Of a stretch of 22,563 nucleotides of DNA, positions 1 through 7,096 are shown one piece after another (position 1 is the stretch's first letter; the number at the start of each line of letters is the position of its first letter). The position numbers were made by a program, and so were the translations under genes. Location: NCBI GenBank assembly GCA_963581185.1, contig CAUZOB010000067.1:1-22563 (forward strand), written 5' to 3'. The notes under the pieces are model-generated. The model was not told the origin of the DNA and did no database searches. It saw nothing but the letters and a program-made list of their open reading frames with translations. The stretch is from SAT2750 sp963581185. Lineage in GTDB: Bacteria > Planctomycetota > Planctomycetia > Pirellulales > Pirellulaceae.

Positions 1-443
1 GGGGAGGGCGCCTGGTAGAGCTCAACTGTCAACTCGTCGATCTGCCGCAATTGCATGGGCGCGTTGCGCGGCTCAAACAGGATCGAGCGGTCGCGGGTTT
101 CGCCGTCATGGATGTGTTCATAATTCAAACCGGCATACGATGGCACAAACAGGTTCTGCGGTCGCTGACGGTGACTCAATCGAGCGACACCGCTGTATCC
201 AGCCCGGTGTTTCGGCAGTACTTCATCATCCACCGCCTCGTTACTGACAATCACCGCTTCCACATCGCCGGCACGAAGAACCGCGTACGGCTTGTCGGGC
301 ACTCGGTACTTGATGGCTGGATTCGTCAGTGTGGTTCGGGAATGCGTCGGGTCGGCAGCCTGTAACTGCCCGATCGCGAGGCTGGTGATGATCGTCAGCG
401 TCCAGGCCGAAACGGCAACTCGTCTGTGTATTGTCGAATGCAT
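1..443 (-). CDS. Secreted protein of unrecognised function (N-terminal part, runs off the window)
   Basis: An open frame of 147 codons begins with ATG at 443 and continues past base 1 without a stop. The first 27 or so residues form a signal peptide: a basic N-terminus (HRR), a hydrophobic stretch (AWTLTIITSLAIG) and a likely cleavage after LQA before ADP. The mature part includes the segments KYRVPDKPYAVLRAGDVEAV and NLFVPSYAGLNYEHIHDG, which resemble uncharacterised secreted proteins I associate with planctomycetes; I cannot give a function. An AAGGA ribosome-binding site lies about 10 bases upstream of the ATG. The start is only 12 bases after the stop of the anti-sigma gene, so it is probably the third gene of the sigma operon and may be its effector. 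The start codon is well supported; the product is not. Confidence 0.75.
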   Translation of the reverse strand, partial: MHSTIHRRVAVSAWTLTIITSLAIGQLQAADPTHSRTTLTNPAIKYRVPDKPYAVLRAGDVEAVIVSNEAVDDEVLPKHRAGYSGVARLSHRQRPQNLFVPSYAGLNYEHIHDGETRDRSILFEPRNAPMQLRQIDELTVELYQAPS

Positions 444-455
444 CTGCGTGGATCC

Positions 456-857
456 TTATCGCTGGAGATAGCCTGCACTGGATTCAAAGTACCGCTGTCG
501 TCGCCGCGTGGTGTCTTCGCCGGCGGTTGCTGCCTCTCGCAGGTCTTCCAGGTTTGCCTGACAGTAGCGACAGCCGACGGTCTTGAGATGAAAGTCGATA
601 TAGGCCTGCTGATCCGCAGGCAGAATTGCCAACAGGTAGCTACCAAGTTCTTCCCGCGACGAGCAACTGGCGCGATGCCGTCGCCAGATTTCGCCCAGCG
701 AGTGGATGCCGGTGTCTCGCCGGGAGATTGTCTCGACCAGTACCAGCTGAAGTTCTTCTTCACTTCGCAGGGCGGCTTCGATCTCGGCCATCTGCTCATG
801 CGGCAGGGCTTCATCGAGAAATGCTTCCATGTCGGAAAGCGAGATATGCTCATCCAT
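456..857 (-). CDS. Putative soluble anti-sigma factor with zinc-finger-like motif
   Basis: This 133-residue protein starts with ATG at 857, overlapping the end of the ECF sigma gene by 8 bases, which suggests translational coupling. Seen in the protein: an acidic N-terminus, and near residues 90-99 a His-x5-Cys-x2-Cys cluster (H90, C96, C99). Zinc-containing anti-sigma (ZAS) proteins carry His-x3-Cys-x2-Cys, so the spacing differs slightly. No membrane segment is visible, unlike many anti-sigma factors that span the membrane. Known for the family: such proteins bind and hold an ECF sigma factor, often releasing it on a redox or envelope signal. The role here is inferred mainly from position and the HCC-like motif. 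An alternative is a small adaptor or co-regulator of the sigma factor. Confidence 0.7.
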   Translation of the reverse strand: MDEHISLSDMEAFLDEALPHEQMAEIEAALRSEEELQLVLVETISRRDTGIHSLGEIWRRHRASCSSREELGSYLLAILPADQQAYIDFHLKTVGCRYCQANLEDLREAATAGEDTTRRRQRYFESSAGYLQR

Positions 858-1521
858 CGCTCAGCTCCACTCCCTCAGCGGGATCGTCATCAAGGTACAT
901 TTCCGGAAAGACCTCCTCTGGGAGACCCTGGCTGCGGACGCTTTTGCACAAGCGACCGACAAATTCGTGCTTGTAGGTTGCCACCTGCTGCTGACTCAGC
1001 TGCAGGAACTCGGCCGCTCGCTTGTTTGCCCAGCCGCGCACGATGATCAGTTCGAGGCACTGGATCTTCTTCCAGTCACCACGCTGCCGCCAGTGTTCCA
1101 GCTGTTCAACGAGTGCTTCCCGAAGCGACTGTTCTTCGATGCTTCGCCGTTCGTCGCTGCGGGCAATACTGCTGGCCCTTTCCGAGTTGGCTGGTAGCTG
1201 CCAGTGGCTGTAAGCGCTGTTGGCGGGCGAGATGGAGACGGTCGGCCTGCGTCCCTCCCGCCGCAGGGCATCGGTAAGCTTGTGAGAGCAGATCGAGAAC
1301 AGGTAGTTCTCCAGCGGCCGGCGGCCGTCGTAGTTCGGCAGGCTATTGAGCAGACCGATGAAAGTCTCCTGCACCACATCCTCAGCCAGCGATCGATTTT
1401 GCAGACGGCAGGAGACATAGGCCAGCAAGCGGCTGTCATAACGACCGATCAGGTCACTCCAGGCATCTCCATCTCCTGCTCGAATTCGCTCGACCAGGGA
1501 TTGGTCTGCAGGCTGTGACAT
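850..1521 (-). CDS. ECF-type RNA polymerase sigma factor
   Basis: A sigma-70 family protein of the extracytoplasmic function type, which directs RNA polymerase to a dedicated set of promoters. With the ATG at 1521 it has 223 residues. Region 2 spans about residues 8-90 and contains the typical AEDVVQETFIGLL helix (47-58); region 4 spans about 128-195 with a helix-turn-helix around NKRAAEFLQLSQQQVATYKH. Region 3 is absent, as expected for ECF sigmas. The linker between the two regions is long (about 40 residues) and Ser/Arg-rich. AAGGA stands 5 bases before the ATG at 1521, which is why I prefer it; an in-frame GTG at 1581 would add 20 residues. It overlaps the putative anti-sigma gene and is the first gene of that operon. 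Confidence 0.9.
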   Translation of the reverse strand: MSQPADQSLVERIRAGDGDAWSDLIGRYDSRLLAYVSCRLQNRSLAEDVVQETFIGLLNSLPNYDGRRPLENYLFSICSHKLTDALRREGRRPTVSISPANSAYSHWQLPANSERASSIARSDERRSIEEQSLREALVEQLEHWRQRGDWKKIQCLELIIVRGWANKRAAEFLQLSQQQVATYKHEFVGRLCKSVRSQGLPEEVFPEMYLDDDPAEGVELSDG

Positions 1522-1716
1522 GGTGTTCCTTGTTCGTTCGCTGAGAGCCTTGGAGTGATCTCTGGTCTTCTTGTCCGCCACCTGACCCTGCCCCGCCCTC
1601 CTGCCTCAAACAATCCAGGGATTGAGCACGGTTGGCCATGGCCTCGGATCACGATCTCGCCGCAGGCAACTTCTTCCAGTGTGGCAGGCGCGTGGTTGGT
1701 CAGCAAGCGAGCGGGG

Positions 1717-1733
1717 CGCCGGCACGTCCGGCG
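1717..1733 (-). terminator. Possible stem-loop terminator after the kinase operon
   Basis: A perfect 6-bp GC stem, CGCCGG-N5-CCGGCG, begins 2 bases past the stop codon (1738-1736) of the last gene of the kinase operon. There is no U-run after it, so it may be a transcript-end hairpin, not a classical intrinsic terminator. Confidence 0.3.
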
Positions 1734-1735
1734 TG

Positions 1736-2416
1736 CTAGATCCAGTAAATCCACTGGGACGCGATTACCAGCAGCAGCGTGAGTCCCATGCCGAGCCCCG
1801 CACTCAACGCAGCGCGGTGCTGCCATGAGCTTTCCAGGTAATGTGCAAAAATGCCAACCGCACCGAGCAGAGCGAGCCAGCCAAGTGCCAACTGCATGGC
1901 CCGATTCACGCCCTGGAAGCTGCCCCACATCTGTTGCAGCTTGTCGTGTATCCCGTTACTCATTTCGACCAACGAATGGAATTGGTACATCGTGCCAACG
2001 GATGTGACCTTGGTTTCCAGGTAAACCGAGGTCCGGTCGACGTGGGAATCCAGTTGGTCTACCTGGTATCCGAATTCCTCGACGGCGTCGCTGGTCCCGG
2101 CGATTTTCAGCAACTGGGGATCCAGAAATTCCCGCAGCAATTGTTCGTACTTCGTTTCGTGCGCCGCACGGGCATCCTGCTTTGTAGCGTACAACTCTCC
2201 GTGCACGACGAACCGATCGTAATCCAGGTCGCTCTCTGGAGTCGTCGTGACCCAGCCTGGCACTGCGGATTCTGCCTGATCAGCCCTGGCGTCGTTGCCG
2301 GCTGTGCTCGGCCCCTGCAGGCGATCACAACCGTGTGCCATCGGCAGGCAGACCAGCAGGCCCAACAGGATCAGCCAGGTTGTCCGACGAGCGGTGATAT
2401 GCGGTATCCAGCTCAC
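1736..2416 (-). CDS. Membrane protein of unrecognised function, third gene of the FHA/kinase operon
   Basis: A 226-residue protein whose most likely start is GTG at 2416, 14 bases past the kinase stop, preceded by an AGGAAAGG ribosome-binding site. The N-terminus has a hydrophobic signal-like segment (TTWLILLGLLVCLPMA) followed by AHGC, a weak lipobox, so it may be a lipoprotein or a signal-anchored protein. The middle is polar and includes a stretch rich in charged residues (about 80-150). Two hydrophobic segments lie at the C-terminus (LALGWLALLGAVGIFAHYL and GLGMGLTLLLVIASQWIYWI), which fits a membrane protein with a periplasmic central domain. No family is recognised. The tight spacing behind the kinase gene suggests a shared function, for example as sensor, partner or substrate of the kinase. 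In-frame codons further upstream overlap the kinase gene and are unlikely starts. Confidence 0.65.
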   Translation of the reverse strand: MSWIPHITARRTTWLILLGLLVCLPMAHGCDRLQGPSTAGNDARADQAESAVPGWVTTTPESDLDYDRFVVHGELYATKQDARAAHETKYEQLLREFLDPQLLKIAGTSDAVEEFGYQVDQLDSHVDRTSVYLETKVTSVGTMYQFHSLVEMSNGIHDKLQQMWGSFQGVNRAMQLALGWLALLGAVGIFAHYLESSWQHRAALSAGLGMGLTLLLVIASQWIYWI

Positions 2417-2430
2417 AGCGATTACCTTTC

Positions 2431-4131
2431 CTAGTGATACCGTGCTTTGACTTTGTATTGTTGTCGATCTTCCCGGCTCATCCATGGCGATGACATCTGG
2501 ATTGCCAGTGAAATACCGACCACGGACATGTAGCCCCAGGGCAAGGGCACGATTGGCAACATCCAGGCCACGAAGCCACAGGCAACGGTGTCGATTACGC
2601 TGACCCGCGACCAGCGCAGCGGATCGACTTGCTTCCACCAGCGAAAGATCGCAAACAGGGCTCCGTAGCTGATCGCTGATTGGGCCAGCGTCAGCTTGCC
2701 TGCGTCGAACCAGGGCCGTGCTGCGTATCCGTCCAGCTGATGCAGACTACTGGGTGAGAGGTTCAGAAACTGGGCAGCTCCATAGGCCAGTGTCCCCAGC
2801 CCGACGCCGCCGATGAAGCTGATCACACGACGGTACATCGTGTCCCCTTCGGCTGTTTCCCAGCAGCGGCCCATCAGCAGTATCAACCAGCAGGCAGTAA
2901 TATTGATGGTCACCAGCCAGGCCAGCAGGATCAGGCTGTCAGGTTGACCGGCCAGCGGCATGCCACCCAGCGGGAGCAGCACACAGGTCAGGATGAAAGT
3001 CATGAAGGCCGATTTCAAGAATGACTGCAGCAGCACCGATGTACGGTTCTGCCCCTCGACGGAAGACAATTCGTTTCGTGCCAGTCCCTGCCAGCGAGCG
3101 GGGATCAGCCGTCGCCGTCGCCACTTGGATTTGACCGCCGGCTCGGCCGGCTGCTGCTCTTCAGGACTGGCGGCCGGACGCTCGGGCGCTGGGGACAGCG
3201 GTACGTTGCGAGGTGGCTCAGAGAAGTAATCGATCGCATCGTAGTCGGTTTCCGGTAAAGCCTGCAGTAGCTCACCGGCGTCGAGGAATCGGCGAGCCGG
3301 GTCCTTTTCCAATGCCTTGGCAATTACGAAGCGGAAGCGAGCATCGATTTCTGACAGATCCGGATTATCTGTCAGGTGTTTCATGATGATCTCCTGGCTG
3401 CTTTCACCGTTGAAGGGGACGCGACCGGTCAGCAGCTCATAGAAGATGATCCCCAGGGCGTAAACATCGATCGGCTTGCCATACTCCCCCTTGCCGATTT
3501 CGGGAGCCATGTAATGAAAGGTTCCCACACTCTCAGTCTGTCCTCCCTGGTGACTCGAGGAGATGAACTTGCTCAGTCCATAATCTCCCACGTTGACGAC
3601 GCCATTATCGTGGAACACGTTGGCCGGCTTGAGATCCCGATGCACGATCCCATGGCGATGCAGGTGAGACACGCCGCCGGCGATCCCGTGCATCCAGGCC
3701 AGTGCCTCGTTCGCGGCAAGTCCATCCGGCTTGCGATCCAGCAGTTGCTTGAGGCTGTCGCCGGCAATGAACTCCATCACCACCCAGACGCGATCCTGGC
3801 TGTCACGGTGAATATCAAACAGGTCAACCAGATGGTGGTGCTTGAGATTCAGGCATTGCCGTACGCCACGCAGCTCCACGTCCATGTTCCGCTGGATCCG
3901 CTTGAGGGCAACTTCCTTGCCACCATCACTGATCGCAAAATAGACCTCGCCGAAACCGCCGATACCGACGCCACGTTTGATCGTGTACCCCTCCAGCGGT
4001 CGGTCACCGCTGGCGTGAGTAAAGCTAGTCGGCTGCAATTTCACGGTCCTCTTCTCCCCGGACGACAGGGCGTCCTGAGAATCTAGGTTATCGGCTGGCC
4101 GAATGGGTTGTCCAGCGTTGGACGTGACCAC
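2431..4131 (-). CDS. Transmembrane Hanks-type Ser/Thr protein kinase
   Basis: A eukaryotic-like protein kinase of 566 residues that transfers phosphate from ATP to Ser/Thr of target proteins. The kinase domain spans about residues 48-290: glycine loop GIGGFGEV (56-63), VALK lysine K77, catalytic loop HRDLKPAN (164-171, D166), metal-binding DYG in place of DFG (183-185), APE (209-211), and DVYALGIIFYELLTG. A Pro/Glu-rich linker (about 305-340) leads to five or six membrane segments between about 375 and 547. Many bacterial Hanks kinases have one membrane segment followed by an extracellular sensor; here a multi-pass domain replaces it. The GTG at 4131 follows a GGAGG site that lies inside the end of the FHA gene, with the FHA stop between; a start at 4158 would overlap that gene. 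It sits between an FHA gene and a membrane-protein gene, a typical kinase/phosphothreonine-reader arrangement. Confidence 0.93.
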   Translation of the reverse strand: MVTSNAGQPIRPADNLDSQDALSSGEKRTVKLQPTSFTHASGDRPLEGYTIKRGVGIGGFGEVYFAISDGGKEVALKRIQRNMDVELRGVRQCLNLKHHHLVDLFDIHRDSQDRVWVVMEFIAGDSLKQLLDRKPDGLAANEALAWMHGIAGGVSHLHRHGIVHRDLKPANVFHDNGVVNVGDYGLSKFISSSHQGGQTESVGTFHYMAPEIGKGEYGKPIDVYALGIIFYELLTGRVPFNGESSQEIIMKHLTDNPDLSEIDARFRFVIAKALEKDPARRFLDAGELLQALPETDYDAIDYFSEPPRNVPLSPAPERPAASPEEQQPAEPAVKSKWRRRRLIPARWQGLARNELSSVEGQNRTSVLLQSFLKSAFMTFILTCVLLPLGGMPLAGQPDSLILLAWLVTINITACWLILLMGRCWETAEGDTMYRRVISFIGGVGLGTLAYGAAQFLNLSPSSLHQLDGYAARPWFDAGKLTLAQSAISYGALFAIFRWWKQVDPLRWSRVSVIDTVACGFVAWMLPIVPLPWGYMSVVGISLAIQMSSPWMSREDRQQYKVKARYH

Positions 4132-4132
4132 C

Positions 4133-4816
4133 TTACACCTCCTCCAGGCTGACAGCACAGTTTTCGCCCCTTAGTTGCTGCCCACAGTGGATAGGAAGCT
4201 GCGAAACAAGCGGTGAACCATCCACGTCCAGCGGCTGCTTGCTGCGACAGAATAACTGCTGGTCCTGCTGAAACAGGACCATCTCGTTATCCCATTCGGG
4301 ACAGACAACGTGGCTGCGGCTGTTGTTGCCGAGCATCAGTGATTGAGAGACGAGCAGGATTGCATCGCTGCGGGGGTCTGTTCGGTAGGGGCTGAGCAGG
4401 TTCAGTCGAGCTGTGGAACTGAGTGGGTGCGGTCGTTGAAAGTGCAGTCGAGTGTCGTTGCCCAGCGTGATCTCGTCGTTGTGCATCAACAGGGTGGGCT
4501 GGCGGATTGTCTTGCCGCGCAACTGAACATCGCCGCGGGGTTCGACCAGGTAGTCGCCGTCACGACGGATAATCCTGGCGTGCTGGCGAGAGATGTCCGA
4601 GACAATCGGTATGTCCACTCCTGTACCAGGGTCTGCCTGGCCGACAGTCAGTTCGTCGTTGAGACAGGCCAGGAACCCACCAACTCCATCGACCCAGAGG
4701 ATGAACCGCCTGGGCAGGGCGTTGGCCACGGGAGCTGGTTGAAGAGGCCCGGGGTTACTGGAGAAAAAGCTGTAGAGCTGTGCCATTCGGTTCGATGGTA
4801 TGCGGTCAGTCGACAT
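4133..4816 (-). CDS. FHA-domain protein, possibly with a second degenerate FHA-like half
   Basis: A 227-residue cytoplasmic protein. Forkhead-associated (FHA) domains bind phosphothreonine peptides. The domain spans about residues 38-127: the usual Gly-Arg is Gly-Gln (G59-Q60), followed by the core SRQHARI (S76, R77, H79), then a strand ending in DEITLGNDTRLHF. The remaining part (about 151-224) repeats the pattern loosely (ILLVSQSLMLGNN, a later VDG and CGQQLRG) but lacks the Ser-Arg-x-His phosphopeptide ligands, so it may be a degenerate second FHA domain; this is inference. The ATG at 4816 has AAGAAGG about 10 bases upstream. The gene is directly followed by the kinase gene, and the FHA domain most likely reads phosphorylation by that kinase. 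An intrinsic terminator stands just before it, at 4850-4885. Confidence 0.88.
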   Translation of the reverse strand: MSTDRIPSNRMAQLYSFFSSNPGPLQPAPVANALPRRFILWVDGVGGFLACLNDELTVGQADPGTGVDIPIVSDISRQHARIIRRDGDYLVEPRGDVQLRGKTIRQPTLLMHNDEITLGNDTRLHFQRPHPLSSTARLNLLSPYRTDPRSDAILLVSQSLMLGNNSRSHVVCPEWDNEMVLFQQDQQLFCRSKQPLDVDGSPLVSQLPIHCGQQLRGENCAVSLEEV

Positions 4817-4849
4817 GATTGGTGCGCCTTCTTGTTTCCTGGTCTGCAG

Positions 4850-4885
4850 AAAAAAGAGAGGAGGCGGGAACTGGCTCCCGCCTCC
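4850..4885 (-). terminator. Strong intrinsic terminator between coiled-coil gene and FHA operon
   Basis: On the minus strand a perfect 10-bp GC-rich stem (4885-4876 with 4869-4860, loop of 6) is followed by CTCT and a run of six T (4855-4850). It follows the stop of the coiled-coil gene (4909) by 23 bases and precedes the FHA start (4816) by 33 bases. It should end most transcripts of the upstream gene, so the FHA/kinase operon either has its own promoter or depends on read-through. Confidence 0.85.
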
Positions 4886-4908
4886 CCCCGGGACATTCCA
4901 CTGGCAGA

Positions 4909-5718
4909 CTAGCGAGCCAGCTCGGCAATCTGCTCAACCGTTGCTCCCTCGAGACCATCAAAGTGTCGGGAGATCCGGTCCAGGATATCCGTCTGCTCGT
5001 CATCCTGGTCGACCGGGATCCGATCCAGTGATCGGGTCTCGGCATTCAGCAGCTTCTCGTCCGCTCGTAATCGCGAGTCGATCGTGCTGACCAGATCGCG
5101 AGCCGTTGCCAGCTGACTTTCGTCAAAAATGAACTCGCTGGCGTTCTGAGCAACCTGGACCATGCGATTGCGCGCTTCCAGGTTATCCAGCTGGACCTGC
5201 ATCTTTCGCTGCGTTGCCTGCATCTCGGCAAGCCGATCACGGGCAACTCGCAACGTATCGTTTCGCGTGCTGAGTAACTTGGAGAGATTCTTGAGAGTCT
5301 CCTGGTCCGTGGTGTACTCATCGAAACGATTTACCAGGTCCCGCTTGACCTCGCTGGTGGTGTACGTCGTACCGCCATAAATGAGGTTTCCGCTGCCGGA
5401 TTCCAGGTCTGCTTTCAGCCGCAGAATGTCACGGTGGTTCTGGCTGAGCTTTTCATCCAGAGTCGTAATCTGCTTCTGCAGCTGCTCTACCTTGACCTCT
5501 TCCTGGGCAATCAGGTGCATGTTATTGCGAACTTCAGGGGTAATACGATCAACTTCCTTGCGAGCGCGATCCAGTTCGAAGCCGACCGGGACCGAGCTTC
5601 TGACCGAGTCACGTGCCCGGCTGAAAGCTGTCGAAACATAACTGAATGTGCTGCGGCCAAATAACAGCAGCAGCAACACGATGACGGCACCGCCACCATA
5701 AAGTGATTTCTTAAGCAT
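4909..5718 (-). CDS. Membrane-anchored coiled-coil protein of unrecognised function
   Basis: A 269-residue protein with one membrane segment near the N-terminus (about residues 8-21, VIVLLLLLFG) and a long charged alpha-helical remainder. Residues about 45-115 and 140-200 show heptad-like spacing of Leu/Ile/Val/Met with many Glu, Lys and Arg, typical of a coiled coil; a short non-helical stretch (GSGNLIYGGTTYTT) lies between them. The ATG at 5718 is preceded by GGAGGG at a good distance. I do not recognise a family. Single-pass coiled-coil proteins of this sort often organise envelope or PspA-like complexes, but nothing here proves that. It lies upstream of the FHA/kinase genes and could be a partner or target of that system, although a terminator separates them. 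Confidence 0.8.
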   Translation of the reverse strand: MLKKSLYGGGAVIVLLLLLFGRSTFSYVSTAFSRARDSVRSSVPVGFELDRARKEVDRITPEVRNNMHLIAQEEVKVEQLQKQITTLDEKLSQNHRDILRLKADLESGSGNLIYGGTTYTTSEVKRDLVNRFDEYTTDQETLKNLSKLLSTRNDTLRVARDRLAEMQATQRKMQVQLDNLEARNRMVQVAQNASEFIFDESQLATARDLVSTIDSRLRADEKLLNAETRSLDRIPVDQDDEQTDILDRISRHFDGLEGATVEQIAELAR

Positions 5719-6001
5719 CGTTTTGGCCCTCCAAAAAAGCCAGGTTGGAAATCAGGATGTGGCCCACGTGGGGCCGTTAAACAGTCCGTTGCTTGAAAAT
5801 TCCAGGGACCCGCCTCCAGGCAAGCCCGCAGTCAACGAGGGGTATTTCGACGCGGACCGAAGGATATTGGGCCACTCTGGAAAAAAACTCTGAAACAGTG
5901 CCGATATCCGGGCCTGTTAACGAGAATTCGGTGCGGTTGAGGCGGCGAGAACAGCTATCTAGCAGCTGAGCGGGTGCTCCTGGCCGCTTACCACCCAACA
6001 C
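5719..6001. other. 283-base intergenic region, leader of the coiled-coil gene
   Basis: No convincing gene. Reading toward the coiled-coil gene, a weak hairpin followed by a run of seven T (complement of 5881-5887) could end the transporter transcript, and a perfect 10-base palindrome CCCACGTGGG (5763-5772) lies 45 bases before the start codon. I see no sure promoter boxes. A GTG-initiated frame of 74 codons (5777-6001) looks spurious. Confidence 0.45.
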
Positions 6002-6961
6002 TCACTCCTCGGGTGCCTGGATCATGACCAGGCCAATTACCGTGATCACGATGCCGACCGCCAGGGCCACGGTCGGTGTTTCGTTAAACAGCCAGACTCC
6101 GGTGACCGCTGCCAGTGTTACCTGGGAGGCGTTAATCAGGTTGACATGTGTCACCGTGGTCAGCTGCAAGGCCCGCGTGAGTGCCAGGAAAGCAACTGCG
6201 TTGAAGATGCCGGCCAGCAACATGTCCAGCCATGGCTGCGACTCCGTTGCCAGCATGCCAGCCCAGCCGACACTCAGCATTGCGACTGCCATCAGCACCA
6301 CGAATCCGCTGCTGGAGACGATGAAGAGGCAGGCAGGCAGCGACATTCCCTGTTTCAGCCCGTAGCTGATTCCGATTCCCAGCAAGGTGTAGGCTATCCC
6401 GGCCAGGCAGAGCAGCAGGATGGCGCCAAGCAGACTGGCGCTGCTGGCTGGCGTTAGATCGCTACCGTTGCTGATCTGCTTGGCATTCAACGCCAGTATC
6501 ATGATCGCAATGATCAGGACCGTCATTGCCAGCATCGTTCGCTGGGAGACTTTTTCCGCCAGCAACCAGCGGCTGAGGATTGGACTGGAGATCAACATGG
6601 CACCGAAAACTATCGGCACAGCTACCACCAGTCCGACGACACCGAGCGACAACTGGAAACCGACGTTGCCAGCCAGGTGACCAAACACGGCAACCGCCAG
6701 CAGGATCCACAATGATCGCCGGTCTATCGTCTCTTCCTGGCCAGCCCGATAACGAAGCCATAGCCAGGGAAGCGTCATCAGAATCGTGGGAATCGTTTTG
6801 ATTGTCGCCACCAGGACTGGGTCGGTATCAACCAGCCGTCGCAGGAAGACGTTGGCTGCGGAATAACCGAGTGCAGAGAGACCGCTACAGAGTGTCCCCA
6901 GCAGGACGGCATTGTCTCTTACCGAGCGCGTGCCATTCGAGGGTGTTAGCGATCCGGACAT
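6002..6961 (-). CDS. DMT-superfamily transporter (EamA-type)
   Basis: A 319-residue, highly hydrophobic inner-membrane protein with about ten membrane segments arranged as two repeated halves of five, the pattern of EamA proteins in the drug/metabolite transporter superfamily. Segments are visible through most of the sequence; charged residues sit in short loops such as RYRAGQEETIDRR. The C-terminal half ends with a segment containing ASQVTLAAVTGVWLFNETPT, typical of the last EamA repeats (a conserved region with Glu before the final helix). The substrate cannot be read from the sequence; the family exports amino acids, metabolites or drugs. I chose the ATG at 6961: a TTG 26 codons earlier gives an Arg-rich extension unlike the family. 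It is divergent from the PncC fusion gene. Confidence 0.88.
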   Translation of the reverse strand: MSGSLTPSNGTRSVRDNAVLLGTLCSGLSALGYSAANVFLRRLVDTDPVLVATIKTIPTILMTLPWLWLRYRAGQEETIDRRSLWILLAVAVFGHLAGNVGFQLSLGVVGLVVAVPIVFGAMLISSPILSRWLLAEKVSQRTMLAMTVLIIAIMILALNAKQISNGSDLTPASSASLLGAILLLCLAGIAYTLLGIGISYGLKQGMSLPACLFIVSSSGFVVLMAVAMLSVGWAGMLATESQPWLDMLLAGIFNAVAFLALTRALQLTTVTHVNLINASQVTLAAVTGVWLFNETPTVALAVGIVITVIGLVMIQAPEE

Positions 6962-7004
6962 CGCGGCATTGTAGTAGCAGCGGTTGTTTGGCCATATGCC
7001 ACGC

Positions 7005-7034
7005 TGGCGACTTGTTCGCCACCTCCGGCGGAGG
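7005..7034. promoter_or_regulatory. Two adjacent inverted repeats in a divergent intergenic region
   Basis: TGGCGA-N5-TCGCCA (7005-7021) and CCTCCG-N-CGGAGG (7022-7034) stand back to back between the transporter and the PncC fusion gene, which are divergently transcribed. They could be operator half-sites or RNA hairpins in either leader. No promoter boxes were found with confidence. Confidence 0.3.
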
Positions 7035-7096
7035 CACAATCACAGCTGTCTTGCCAGTCGTTTGTCACGGATTTCCTTCCGGAGTCAGCACCCCCG

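Noticed and set aside
51..365. Plus-strand 104-codon frame at the window start
   Set aside because: It is antisense to a minus-strand gene with a signal peptide and ribosome-binding site; its translation has no domain features.
1522..1581. 20-codon extension of the sigma factor from a GTG at 1581
   Set aside because: The extension is not part of the sigma fold, while the ATG at 1521 has a well-placed AAGGA.
5777..6001. 74-codon frame starting with GTG right after the transporter stop
   Set aside because: No proper ribosome-binding site, no recognisable domain and an irregular composition; it most likely lies in untranslated DNA.
6962..7039. 26-codon extension of the DMT transporter from a TTG at 7039
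   Set aside because: The extension is Arg-rich and would cover most of the divergent intergenic region; the family normally starts near the first membrane helix.
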